DNA of 64,000 nt from Sarocladium kiliense (taxonomy: Eukaryota > Ascomycota > Sordariomycetes > Hypocreales > Sarocladiaceae): NCBI GenBank assembly GCA_030734395.1, contig JAUZTG010000020.1, positions 1,116,001 to 1,180,000 of the forward strand, written 5' to 3'. The notes beneath the pieces were generated by a model. That model worked only from the letters and a program-made list of their open reading frames with translations. It was not told the origin of the DNA and made no database searches. Numbering within the stretch: the first letter of the stretch is position 1; the number at the start of each line of letters is the position of its first letter. Shown here one piece after another: positions 21,050-32,096 of the stretch. A program made the translations under genes and the position numbers.

Positions 21050-22204
21050 GTCGTGGTCCTTTATTTGACTGGTCCTCAGTTCCTGGGAGGTCTCATTTTG
21101 CGAGTGCTGTAAGTTTCTTCTTGTCTCTTTTCTCGAGTCAGTCAAAGGGAGATGTCGCCTAGAGCCTCCACGGACAGCGGCGACCCGGATCTATATAAAG
21201 GTCCATTCGGCCCCAGTGCTATCCACGCAGCCATCCCACCACGGTCGTTTGCACCGTGGCAGGCTTCGTCAACAACCTCCACAGGGCGACTAGACACCTG
21301 CAGGACCCATATCGACATTGCTTGGTTTAGTGCCAAACTCAAAGAAGATATTTTCCCAACCGTCTTGGTTGCTCACTGCGGGCTGCTTCAGTGGAAGAAA
21401 CTGTTTTTTCCCTCTTTTTCTCTTTCTCGGCACTCGACGCTAAAAGACGTGGCGGCGCAGGGCAATGAAGAATTGTTGGAGGGGCAAAACCTCGTGGCCT
21501 GGACGGGGCCTGGGATTGGTTGCCAAGGTTCGATGCTTGAACTCTGAATTCCGGCGCCATCAATTGAAAAGCGAACGGCCCCTGGCTGAGCTGATCTGAG
21601 CTGGGTCTTGGATCGCAGTCCGCCTTGCCGCACTCCGGACCGGTTGAGCCCTTCTCTCGGTGTGACGTCAGTGCATATAGAACATCTCATCTCATCTCAT
21701 CTCATCTCATCTCGCCTTCATCTCGCCTTGATCTCATCGCCGTCACCGGCTGCGCTTGATGGTTCCTGATCATTTTCGAGACAATGTAAGTCCATTGGTG
21801 CGCTGGGACAGGGTGTCGTTTCCATATCCGAACGACAGATTGCCCGACCAATGCCTCTGCCGTAATGACTTCAAGCTGGATTGCCGCCGCTCCCAAAAGT
21901 GCAAGGTGCGTGCGTGTCCACTCGTCCAGTGTCAGTTCTCATTTTGCCATTCGCCTGACGTCACCTTCTTACGGGCAGATCCATAGCAGCAATTGAACTC
22001 AACACTGATTTCAGCAAAGTAATCATGATTTATATTGGAGGCAGTTCAAGACGATGGTCTCACACAGTCTACCGAGACCCTGGGTATGTCACCGTACAAG
22101 CTAAGCTGTCATCTTGGCATGACTAGTGCCCGACAACATAGCTCCAACCATCTCCGAATAAATGCCCGACTGCATCGTAGAATGTGGATCCGCTCTGTCT
22201 GTTT
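21050..22204. promoter_or_regulatory. BOR1-like promoter region
   Basis: Upstream of the transporter on the minus strand. A TATA-like 'ctatataaagg' (plus-strand reading) lies near 21190, about 140 bp from the ATG. A pentanucleotide microsatellite occurs at 21683-21713. The remainder up to the membrane-protein stop shows no gene. Confidence 0.35.
21683..21713. repeat. (CATCT)n microsatellite
   Basis: About six uninterrupted copies of a 5-bp unit (catct / atctc), followed by degenerate copies up to about 21736. Noncoding. Confidence 0.9.
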
Positions 22205-23548
22205 CTAACTCGATGGCTGCACAGTCGCCGGCGGGAAGGTATGCTTGGGGCTCAGGGGGGTGCGAGGCGACATTGGGAGACCATCGAGGCCAGTATTCGA
22301 CCTTGAGATCCCTTGCTCCACCAGTTGCCGGTCATAAGACTGTAGCAGACTCAGCCATGGCAGCCATCCAACAAGATACCGCAGAGCGATGTTGCGCTGT
22401 TGCTGCGCAGTATCCAGGTCAGTCGTGGACCTCAGCACCGATGGACCAAAATGGTAACCCGTCTGAGGTTCCTTATGGAAATCCCTTTGGAACACCTTTT
22501 CTTTGAGAATGACATAACTGGTCTGGACGAAGCCGAAGCCACCAACGAGTAACGGGAGAAGTTGCCCTGGCGTAGAGAGCGAGTTCTGCGGTCCACCGAG
22601 AACGCCAGTGATGTGGTTGAAGTTCAGCGTGAACTCGACGGTAAGCACAGACCAGAGGAGCCAGATTGGATTCGCGATGCGTAGAAACTTGTACATTTTC
22701 GAGAGCCTACAGAAACAGAAAAGGGCATTGTCAGTTCCTGGACTCTTTGTTTCCATAACAGAAGCATAGTTCTCGAAATGCAAAACTTACTCTCCAACAG
22801 AAAAGCCCGTCACGTATCTGGGTCGCGTCAGCGTATCGACGTGTGCAGCCTCGCTCCATCTATCGCCTGCTAGTCCCAGGAGCCTCTCAAGGGAGAACCA
22901 GACTGTGAGACTAGATGCGAGCAGCATGGCGCCGAAGTAAAGTGTGCATCCCGCACAGACAATGATGTAGTAGTAGCGGATTCCCTCGTCAGCCCGGATT
23001 TTGGTAAAGAAAAAGGTGTAAACAGGGGTGCATGCATCGGAGTTCTTCCCCGATTCCATGCCATCTCCTGGACCAAGTTGACGAAGGCCACCAGTCACGC
23101 CCCAAGCCCAGAACCACAAGCCGTAGACGCTGATGGCGAAGCTCATGGCGATACGAAGATGGGTGCCATAACTGCCAAAATAACCAACAGCCTTGGGTCC
23201 CTTATCTGCGTAGAGTCGCGTGCGGTAGCCCCAGATACTCAGAACACCGAATGTAGCACCACCGCAAAGGTGCATAAGGACGAGGACGTCGACTTGGGTG
23301 AGCGAGCCGCCCATGCTATCTTTCGTGATGGCAATGAAGAGGGTCAGGAGGAAGATGGTGTTTGCGGCCGCGGCGCCGGCGAACTCGCCCGGAACGACAA
23401 CGTTGGCGAGGTAGGCATTGAGCCAGGCGAAGTAGATACCGATGCGGATTCCCAAGCCATAGTAGTCGCCAGAGGCATCGCTGTGGCACTCTAGAGAGCT
23501 GGAGCGTCTCTCGAGGCTGGATGTAAGTTGAGTCGCGAAGCCATCCAT
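22205..23548 (-). CDS. Polytopic membrane protein of an uncharacterised fungal family
   Basis: Two exons (23548-22791 and 22706-22205) give 419 residues. After a short N-terminal region come 'SLECHSDASGDYYGLGIRIGIYFAWLNA'-type residues, the signature start of a widespread fungal membrane family without known function. I count six or seven hydrophobic segments, among them 'ANTIFLLTLFIAI', 'VLVLMHLCGGATFGVLSIW', 'YYIIVCAGCTLYFGAMLLASS', 'PIWLLWSVLTVEFTLNF' and 'LLPLLVGGFGFVQTSYVIL'. A Cys/Asp-containing loop ('GKNSDACTPVYTFFF') lies between segments. The C-terminal 80 residues are soluble. The start is the ATG at 23548; the frame is open to 23572 but without an ATG. Same strand as the BOR1-like gene, 1.15 kb upstream of it, so not an operon-like pair. 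Function unknown. Confidence 0.88.
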
Positions 23549-25057
23549 GGTGAGATAGGAAAAGAGTACCACGAGACAAGCGAGAGCGAAGCAGTGTGTT
23601 CTCTGCGTGCTAAGAATTGAAAGTGTAGTGAGAGAGAGGAAGAGGCTATGTGAGACGCGAGCTCAGGATACTAGTGGCTTCGACATATACACAAATGCAA
23701 CGATGAAGTCCACATGACAAGGAATAAAAAGAACGAGACGAGACCACGAAGCCAAGTTCGACAGAAGTTCGACGGCCCTAGGAATCATCAAGCAAGAATA
23801 AAGCTTCGCTATCAGGGGCTGCCGGGGCGGCTGAGAATATAGTGAGGAGTATTTAACAGGGATGCCTAATGCACTGGGGACGCCCTCCACTGTCGACTTG
23901 CGGCTTCACTGCAGTGTAAGCACTCTAGCGTTAGCACCTGGCTTACGGTAATGTGATTGACAGCATGTTCATGTTGGGTGCCCTGGTCGGTAGGAATATG
24001 CGGTAATCCCTTGGTCATCTTCCTTGTGTGGAGTAGCTGACTGCAGGACGTGCATGAGAGTCTCAGCCCTAGAGAAAGTCCCATCCCTGTATTTGGAACT
24101 ATACGAGTCACTTAGTTATATTGCCTAATTTCAGACGCTCACCATTGTAGTCTAGACTTAGGCGCGAGAGAACCCGGTACCCTTTACAACAACGCAGATA
24201 AGACTTGTGTAGCTGGCCGTCGCACCACTTTCTCGAAGCAGCATGTACGTACTGAGCCCATCCCAACCTGGAATAGATTTCTTACCCTCCTTTATGGCTT
24301 TTGCAACCCTATCAGCAAGAAAATTCAGGATGAACAGCCCTACAGGGCGCCCAAGATTGCTGAAGATGACCATAACCTGCCCCACACACTAAGTTCTAGA
24401 ACAACAGCCACAAATCCCACTTCGCTGGCACATCATCCAAGTTGAGTCCCTGCATCTATCCTCTTCAGGACAGCTCGTACAGACGAGCCTATCACTGCTC
24501 CTCCTTCCCGACAAGCGGGCGCTAACAAGATACAGAGCGCCGAACATAAAACAACACCATGGCCCCCCATGGACAAGGTTCGAATTCGGCCCCCAAGACT
24601 ACTGCATCAAGGGACATGGAGGTTTTTGGAGCCGAAGCGTCAGCCGCACTGGACTTTCGCTTAGAAGAATGTCGTCATTGGCTGGGATTTACGAGGTTTC
24701 CGCTTTGCGAAAGAGGGAGAGGAGCGGACGGGGGCTGTTGACGATAGCATCATTCTCAACCTTCGTGGAACTTCAGAGAGAACAACATCAGCATGTACGA
24801 GCTCGAGGCGGATTGCTACTCTATGCGCTGCGCCCTATTCGACTGCAGTCTCCCGACTTCATACGACTCTTGGTGAAAGAGAGTTCGACGGCTCGACAAT
24901 GATCATCTCGGACGACGAGTACAAATAGGGGACCTGGTTGCCCGTGGAAGCGACTCGGATTCATCCTCATCGCTACAGTATCCTCAGGAATCAGATCACC
25001 TGCATCATCCACAAAAACAGCCATTTCAAGAGCTTAGCACTTGATCCCATCATCACC
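23549..25057. other. Intergenic, possible remnant
   Basis: About 1.5 kb without a confirmed gene. The minus-strand frame 24385-24158 (75 residues; 'PGWDGLSTYMLLRESG') reads like an exon of a real protein but I cannot identify it or connect it to others; it could be a gene relic. The part next to 25058 is the promoter of the secreted-protein gene. Confidence 0.3.
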
Positions 25058-25615
25058 ATGCTGTTTAACGCATACACTGTCCTCGCAGGCCTCGCCACAG
25101 TCGCAATCGCCAAGCCAGTCGCTCCAGGCACTGCCGCCGACATCTCGCCTCGCGATGGCGACATTGCCGCTCTGTACGGCATTGATGTGTCTAAAGCAAC
25201 CGTCGTGGACCTACGCAACGACGAGGACAAGAAGAAGCGACAGAACCCGGGCCACGTCTGGGCCTGTGATAACATCGGGTTCGTGGAACCGTGCATCAAC
25301 CTGGTCGTCCAGAATGGCCAGTGGTTCAACATCGAGGGTCTGAGCCTGAACAACCGCATCTCCAGCATCGGAGCCAACTGGGGTGCCAGCTGCTGGGCAT
25401 GGGAGTACGTTGTTTCTAATCCCTCCCAAGTTCATTATATAATCCTCCCAAGACTAACAGCTCTCCTTTCTCTTCATAGTCATTTCAACGCCAATGGGTG
25501 CTGGAACGATAACGGAACTCCCGCCCTCGACATTACGTATCCTGGCCTCCGTGACATGCAGAGTTTTGGCTGGAACGACAAGATTGGCTGCATCAAGTGT
25601 GATTTCTGGGCCTGA
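25058..25615 (+). CDS. Secreted six-cysteine protein with Kex2-type propeptide
   Basis: Two exons (25058-25404 and 25480-25615) give 160 residues. Residues 1-18 form a signal peptide (hydrophobic core, ending 'AIA'). A propeptide runs to a KKKR at 58-61, a Kex2-type processing site. The predicted mature chain of 99 residues has six cysteines (70, 79, 112, 123, 153, 156), enough for three disulfides, and is rich in Gly, Asn and Trp. The pattern 'NNRISSIGANWGASCWAW' ... 'NDKIGCIKC' resembles one-domain beta-gamma-crystallin-like secreted proteins of fungi and bacteria, where repeated 'ISSI' strands and N/D residues recur (inference, not confirmed). Such proteins are often apoplastic, effector-like or antimicrobial, but nothing in this sequence proves a role. 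The intron is phase 2 in the middle of the fold. Confidence 0.85.
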   Translation: MLFNAYTVLAGLATVAIAKPVAPGTAADISPRDGDIAALYGIDVSKATVVDLRNDEDKKKRQNPGHVWACDNIGFVEPCINLVVQNGQWFNIEGLSLNNRISSIGANWGASCWAWEYVVSNPSQVHYIILPRLTALLSLHSHFNANGCWNDNGTPALDITYPGLRDMQSFGWNDKIGCIKCDFWA

Positions 25616-26288
25616 TTCTCGAACCACGGACATCTGAGTGGCTGGCCTACGCGCACCGGGAGGCAGTGGTCCTTGTTGCGCTTCTGAGACTTGCGAACTA
25701 GACCTCGATGAAGATACTAGGCGCGAGTAGTAGGAGACTTCCAGGCGTGGCCACAAAAGATGTCGCTAAGATGGTGCATGTACGCTGGATATTCATTGGT
25801 CTTGACTTGGTGATTGCCACTCATTCAAGCGCAATATACTCAGTACATGTCCTAATATAAGGTCGGACACTCCGTGACGATGTTAACTGGCTTCATTTCT
25901 AGTCCGGAAGCAAAAGTGATTTATAGGCATAAACTGATCTTCCAGCTCGCTCCCATATATAAGTCAATTTACTCCTGATTGAGCATATATAGTATCTTTG
26001 CCCAGGTCATTCGGCCGCCAACGTTCGGCGAAGACCGGTGGCTGAGCTACGGCTCCCGGGCCGCCCCCATATGAGAAGGGACTTTCGCTCTAGGAGCAGG
26101 ACGAGCTATGCCTATTGTCAGATAGTAGTGGAACCTTACCTTAATGGGCGAGCATTCTTATTTATTTAATCAGCTGTGCCGCCCACGGTTCTCACTGCCA
26201 TCCCTGCCTCATGTTCTACATCGCAATGCAGGGATGATACTGGGTGCTCTCGGTTGCCAATCCCGAGCGGCCACGCCTATCGTGTATC
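25616..26288. other. Intergenic, AT-rich
   Basis: 3' flank of the secreted-protein gene and promoter of the next regulator. 25840-26000 is AT-rich with several 'atatata' words. No gene seen. Confidence 0.35.
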
Positions 26289-28230
26289 ATGGAAACCCAG
26301 CGCATAGGGTGCTTCTCTGTGCAAGTTGAGCCGCGTTCGCCTGTCCAGCAATCGTCCAAGCGGAACTGGCATGCCAAAGTCCGTACTGGGTGCAGCACAT
26401 GTAAGTGTCGTAACCCAGCCCGCTCATCACGACATGTCGCACTTGAGCTCTGACCGAACGAGTCGCCAGGCAAGTAAGTCGGCAACGTCGCTCAGTTTTA
26501 TCTCGCCGCGAAATTGAGCTGACCAGACTTCATTACAACCAGAAAGAGGCGTGTCAAATGCGACGAAACCCGGCCGCATTGTATGCGCTGCGTCAAACTG
26601 GGGAGTCCATGCGGTGGCTACGTCCAAGGTCCCGAATCAAGCAGTGATAAGAATGGCATAACTACCAGGAATCGCATTCTGCTCCCGAATACCTACAGCA
26701 CCTGTCTCAGGCCGAATCCTGGCACCACCTGTTTCCGCTCAGAGCAAGAGAAGGCCTACTTTGGGTCGTGGTTCACAAAGAGCCAAGGATTCTGCGAGGA
26801 CAGTCTCTTCAGTATCTTCTTTGTCGCAGTATCGCAGCTGGCGTTAGACCAGAATGAAGTATTACGAGATATCGTCCTTGCCTTGGGAGCCCTGACTCTG
26901 GCGCCTGGACAGCAGGTTCACACCTTGACTCCCAATCAGCAGCAGAACATCAGGTCAGGTCCACACTATCAGACGGCTTTGTCGTGCTATGGCCGCGCTC
27001 TACGCGCGATGAGTGCCATGGCTGTCTCGGAGGCTACGGTCGGCACTATCCTCCGGTGCTGCATCCTCTTGATCTGCTTCGACCTGGTGGACGGAAGACA
27101 CCAGTCCGTCCATGTTCATATCCAGCACGGCTTGCGGATCCTGCGGCAATATCTACTATCAAAGGCAGGTAGGGTCGATTTCGATCTGTGCGCCAATGCG
27201 CCTGCTCCTTGCATCGTGGACGAGTCGATGATCCACCTGTTCCAAAGATGCAGCTCCATCTCATATGTTCAGCTCGGAGCCAGATACTCTCTACAGCATT
27301 GTGAGATGGCCCCAAGTCGTCGGGAGGGTGCTGAACGATCCAAGCTGCTGGAATCTATGCTTCCTCGGAAGTTTTACACCATCGACGAGGCTGCTCGGTG
27401 GTTGGATCTGCTCCAGAACGCTCTACGCTCCTTGTTCCTTGAATCAGAGGCTTCGAATCACGGTCTTGACGATGAGAGCAACAGGATATGGGAGGCAGAG
27501 CGATCGCGCCACGTGCGAGTCCTCGAATGTTGGGCTGCCGCATTCCTCGCTCTGGAGAGAAAACAAGTCAACATCGGGGAGGATGAAGACATAGCACAGG
27601 GAGAAGGTGACAGGGTCGGCCTGCAAATGATGAGACGCATTGCAGCGCTCAAGATGCAGTACCACAATGCGTACATCTTCTCTTACACCTCGCATTATCA
27701 TGACTACGAGAGCCTGGTGGAAATGGAACCCAGGTTCAGGGATATTGTCGACCTGGCAGGGACCCTTATAGGAGACCAGTCAGTCCCAGAAGTTCACACG
27801 GTTGTCCCGTTGACAATCTCAGGAGCTATACTTCCTCTTTTTGGTACGTACATCCCCAGGCACGACGTTCTGCCTCTGTGGTCGACAGCTTCTTCATGCG
27901 TGACGGACCGTTCTAATTCTCCCATCTCGCACAGTGACGGCCAACAAGTGTCGCGATGCCGGCGTTCGCAGATCCGCAGAAGAGCTGCTTCGCCAGCTGA
28001 GCAATCGAGTCGAGGGTCTGTGGGATAGCCGCGCAGCACTGGCTCTCACGTCCTGGGCCAGGAAAGCCGAGGAGGCATATGCGCTACAGCTCAGTGATCC
28101 AAAGGAGATCTGGAACAAGGTCCGCAGTAGGTATATCCTGTTCAGCGATCGGCAGAACCAGGCGACCGTAGGATTTCAATGGTGGCGGGAGGGGAGCTGG
28201 GTTTATCTGGAGGAGGTGGTTGAGTGGTGA
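26289..28230 (+). CDS. Zn2Cys6 transcription factor (DUF3468/fungal_trans_2 type)
   Basis: Three exons (26289-26404, 26543-27843, 27935-28230) give 570 residues. The zinc cluster is at residues 35-62: 'GCSTCK' in exon 1 and 'KRRVKCDETRPHCMRCVKLG' plus a final Cys in exon 2, with spacing C-x2-C-x6-C-x6-C-x2-C-x6-C. The remainder has the layout of the fungal_trans_2 family: 'EKAYFGSWFTKSQGF', 'VLALGALTLA', 'QTALSCYGRALRAM', 'LRCCILLICFDLVDG', 'HGLRILRQYL', and a C-terminal 'REGSWVYLEEVVEW'. In-frame ATG at 26244 would lengthen the N-terminus by 15 residues. Such factors often regulate nearby metabolic genes. Immediate neighbours are a secreted protein and MTG1, so no obvious pathway target is visible. 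Confidence 0.88.
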
Positions 28231-28649
28231 CTTTCATGGTTCACACTTCAGGCTGCCAGGCGTCGTAGTGTAGAACTGGGAGTAGAACTGGGAGTGGTGC
28301 TGTGTACCCAATTGTATGTGATGAATCAAGACATTACGAACTGCATGAGACTCCTCTTGAAGCTTGGAAATGTGATGCATAATCTTCTGGAAGCTGCGCC
28401 GGGGTTGGGCGCATGTAGCATTGATCATGTGAAAGTCCGATGGACTGGTTCAGATCCGTCCCTTTTTCCTTCCCCCCCACCTTTTTCTCGCGACAACAGG
28501 GTCCTTCACCTTGACATCAAGTCGCAACGAACACGACCCCAGGAACAGTCCTCAGCGTCAGGCCAGGATACTCCAGCCAGCGTCCGGTCTTTCGAGCAGC
28601 CACAATGACACCCCAGAATCTCTCAAGATAACCCTCGCCTCCCAACAAC
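28231..28649. promoter_or_regulatory. MTG1 upstream region
   Basis: Contains a short tandem duplication of 'gtagaactgggag' (about 28270-28295) and a C/T-rich leader before MTG1. No gene. Confidence 0.35.
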
Positions 28650-29669
28650 ATGTCGCGCTTCATCCCTCGCGACGTCTTCCCCGTCCCCGATGCCATCCCC
28701 AAGACCTACTTCCTAGGCCACCACGCCGCCGGAGCCGAGAAAATAAAGACAATCCTCCCTCAGATCTCACTCGTTCTCGAATGCCGCGACTTCCGTCTCC
28801 CTCTTTCCACTCACAACCCTCACCTCGAGCGCACAATCGCCGGCCGAGAGCGCCTCCTTGTCTACACCAAGTCCGATCTCGGCACAGACTCCCGTTCCGC
28901 GAAACAGGCTCTACGCCGCGTCTACGGCGATGACAGGGTTATATTCTGGGATAAGAATCGCGCGTCAACGACGGAGGCGCTGTTGCGCCGGCTGAAGGAG
29001 AAGGCGAAAGTGCTGGATTCTATAACTGGCATGCGCGCCCTCGTCGTGGGTATGCCCAATGTCGGAAAGTCTACCCTGCTTAACGCGCTACGAAGTCGCG
29101 GTACAGGAGGCAAGACATCGAAGGCGGCAAAGACGGGAGACCAAGCTGGTGTGACCCGCAAAGTCGGTACATCAGTCCGCATCATCCCTCCAGATGAATC
29201 CGCAGGTCTTCACGCCGGAGTCTACGTCCTCGACACACCCGGCATCTTCCAACCATACGTCTCCTCCGGCGAAACCATGATTAAAGTCGCTCTCGCGCAC
29301 GGAATCAAAAAGGGTCTCATCCCAGACGAGATCCTAGCAGATTACCTCCTCTACCGCCTCAACCTCTGGGACCCAGCCCTCTACGCCCGCTACTGCCCCG
29401 AGCCAACAAACGACATCAACGAGCTCCTCGACGCTGTTGCAAAGCGCGACGGAAAGCTACGCAAAGGTGGTGGTGCAAATTGGCAAGAGGCCGCGGCCAG
29501 GTTGCTGAGTCAGTGGAGGGAGGGCAGGCTGGGGAGATATGTTCTGGATGAGCTGTCTGAGGAGAGTTTGAGAGAGCATGAGGCGTTGCTGTCGGAGCCT
29601 AAGCTGAGTATTAACCAGGCAAGGAAGTTCCAGAAGGAGGAGAGGAAGATGGCTAGGGAGCGGTCTTGA
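28650..29669 (+). CDS. MTG1: Mitochondrial ribosome-assembly GTPase Mtg1
   Basis: A circularly permuted GTPase of the YlqF/RbgA family that assists assembly of the mitochondrial large ribosomal subunit at the inner membrane. Single exon, 339 residues. G motifs appear in permuted order: G4 'TKSD' (73-76) before G1 'GMPNVGKST' (134-142), then G3 'DTPG' (195-198). The 'LECRDFRLPLSTHNP' block is the family's N-terminal mark (usual form 'RDARIPLSSRNP'). G4 has Thr in place of the common Asn, which is seen in some fungal members. The C-terminal helical domain binds rRNA in bacterial homologues. The N-terminus is only weakly presequence-like. Confidence 0.95.
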   Translation: MSRFIPRDVFPVPDAIPKTYFLGHHAAGAEKIKTILPQISLVLECRDFRLPLSTHNPHLERTIAGRERLLVYTKSDLGTDSRSAKQALRRVYGDDRVIFWDKNRASTTEALLRRLKEKAKVLDSITGMRALVVGMPNVGKSTLLNALRSRGTGGKTSKAAKTGDQAGVTRKVGTSVRIIPPDESAGLHAGVYVLDTPGIFQPYVSSGETMIKVALAHGIKKGLIPDEILADYLLYRLNLWDPALYARYCPEPTNDINELLDAVAKRDGKLRKGGGANWQEAAARLLSQWREGRLGRYVLDELSEESLREHEALLSEPKLSINQARKFQKEERKMARERS

Positions 29670-30107
29670 TGTATAAAACTTAGCATTGAACGCGGATCCT
29701 TGTACCAAATTTTGTAGCATATCACACACACAGACACACACACACACACACATATATATGTATAATGGAACATGAATATCTTGAGTGTATATACATGTCG
29801 CAATGCTTCTGCATCATTTGAGGTAGTCAATCAAATGCAAATCCAGCGTCCGCTGAAGATTCAACTTGGGTATACAGGGTCAACCCAACGGAAGTCCCAG
29901 ACCTTGCGACCTGGCGTTCCCTCCGTTGAGGCTTGGAAGAACATACAACCAGAAGCCATCTAGAAAAAAATCCCAATCAACGCCACCTAGCCAGGCATAT
30001 TGAGCCTCGAGCTTAGCCAAGCTCGTTAAAACGCCGCCTTGTTGTGAAGTCCACCCGTCCAACTACATCGTTCATTCCTATGACTCATTGAACCAACCCT
30101 CTGTACT
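29670..30107. other. Intergenic between convergent genes
   Basis: 3' flanks of MTG1 and CTI6. It contains the CA/TA dinucleotide microsatellite and no gene. Confidence 0.4.
29723..29764. repeat. (CA)n-(TA)n compound microsatellite
   Basis: Alternating 'ca' units interrupted by one 'ga', passing into 'ta' units. Noncoding and just past the MTG1 stop. Confidence 0.9.
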
Positions 30108-32096
30108 TCAGACGTATTGATTCTGCCATTTGACCATATCGCGCGTCAGAACATCCATCATCTCCATACAGCTGAGCTCTTTGAACTCCTTGCTCTCGCT
30201 CTCAGCCGCGCCAGCGGGTGCAGCCTCAGCCGCATTCGCAGGCGATTGGCCCTCTGGACCAATGTTATCCTTGTTGGGTGATGTATCAGAAGTGCTTGTG
30301 CTGTTACTCGGCTGGGTCGCTATCTCCTCGGTCGCCAGATCGACCTGAGTCCTCGAGATGAAGTCCATGATAGCTGCAACGCGGCGCTTCATGTCCAGCA
30401 TGCTCATCTTATTCGGCAGACTTGATTTGGACTTTGCGCCATGCTTGTGGTCTGCTGACTTGGAGTGCGTTGTCGGAGTCGAATCTTCCGTCGCCTTGAC
30501 AATATCCCGTGACATCGATCGTGCTGGCGAGTCGTCGTTGTCAAGATCACGATCTTTGGTATATTGATTCCTTCCTTTCGTCTTCTTATGGTTGCTCCTT
30601 GCGCCTCTTTTATGGGTGCTCGAGGCAACGACGGTGGGCACTGGAGGCGGGGTATCAGGCGTCGGACGTGCTGTCGTTTCTGGTGACTCGATCGGGTGCG
30701 GCGGTTCAACACTTTTCTTGATCGATTTTGCTGCCAAAGGCACCTCATCTGATGGGTCGGAATCTATTTGCGATGTTAACATCTTCCACCGTCCACAAAA
30801 AGGTGGTCCTACCATCGGCACGTCGCCTTTCTGCTCGGCCTTTACGCTTATCGGCGGCTTCTTGCCGCTGGCGCTCACGCTCCTCCTTCTCTGTTTTCTC
30901 TCTTTGTTGTCGGGCATTTCGTGCCTTCTTCGTGCCGTTGCGAGCACTAGCTTCGTCGTCGGAGTCGTCTCGCATCGCATCTTCTGCACCATCTACCGCA
31001 GGAGATACCGATCTCGAGCTGGTACGTTGTCTTTTGACGTTGGTAGTTCCACTACGTCCTTATTAGCGACGTCTAAAGAAGAAAGGGAACTTAAACACAC
31101 TCTTCACTGTCACTGCGGCCACGCTTCGGGCGCCGTATGGCACCCTCGTCAAGGTCCTGTCCGTTGTCTTCTTTGCTCGCCTCGATTGCTCGTCGCAATT
31201 GCTCATCGTCATAAGCCGCGTCACGGCTGTTCATAGTCGAGCGCCGTTTTCCTAAATGCGAGACAGAGTTTGCGCGTGCGCCCTTTGAGCCACTTCTGGG
31301 CGATCTGGTGCCCTCCTTTGCTAAGGAAGTCGCTCGGGACGTGGTACGAGATGCTGTTCGGTGGAGGGGAAGGAACTTCGAGTATTTTTGTCTGCCAATC
31401 GAAGAGGTTAGCCATTGTCAACTGCGAGGCACTCGTCTTGTCGCTTGTAGGAGCGTTGACGCATCATCTACGCAGTCTAATAGGCCAGGGTGCGACATAG
31501 GTAGCTGTTGTGACTAGCAGGACCACATGGAAAACGTACCCATTACTGGCAGTGTGAATCTTGTGCAGGTCCTTCCGGCACTGCTCGCAGAAGTACTCGT
31601 CGGGTGACGCCTCGGCGTTGAAAATACCAACGCAGGCGCCGTGCTGCCAAACTTTGCACACGTCACATTGCACAAAGAAGCCGGTAACCTCTTCAGTTAG
31701 CTCGATGCCAGCGAAGAACTCAGCATCGGGACCTTCGACAGGTGGGCGGCCGGGGTAGTCCTCGGCACCACAGATGCAACGGACGGCCTCATCCTCCTCA
31801 TCCTGGAGGTCGTCATCATTGGTTGTAGCCATCTCGTACTCGTCGATGCGAGATGTTCGTTCGGACTCGTCCTCAGCCCCTCGTTTTCGTCTTCGAGAAA
31901 GCAGTGTATCTTCGAAATCGTCAGGCGGTTCAGAAGACAGCGAGCCGCTGGGTGTGGACTTGCCCGACGTGGGCTTATTGAGAGACCGAGTGTTGCGCTC
32001 GGAGCGACCTGTTGTACTAGAGGATCCTGACGATTGGTGTGATTGAGAATTGGTCGGACGAGCTCTCGAGGACCGTCGTGGAGAAGGCGGTGCCAT
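30108..32096 (-). CDS. CTI6: PHD-finger protein Cti6 (Rpd3L complex subunit)
   Basis: A nuclear chromatin reader that links the Rpd3L histone-deacetylase complex to target genes. Four exons (32096-31540, 31391-31101, 31051-30813, 30763-30108) give 580 residues with consistent phase. The N-terminus is Ser/Thr-rich and disordered. The PHD finger at 107-173 is C4HC3: 'CICG', 'CDVCKVW', 'HGAC', 'YFCEQC', preceded by an acidic 'DDLQDEEDEA' stretch; 'KDLHKI' and, after splicing, 'GQKYSKFLPL' follow as in known Cti6 proteins. A basic region with an 'AIRRPKRGR' nuclear signal, a long charged helix (R/E/K/Q-rich, about 305-360) and a conserved C-terminal 'MKRRVAAIMDFISRTQ' complete the chain. Intron 3 has a textbook branch site 'gctaat' before its acceptor. 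Confidence 0.93.
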
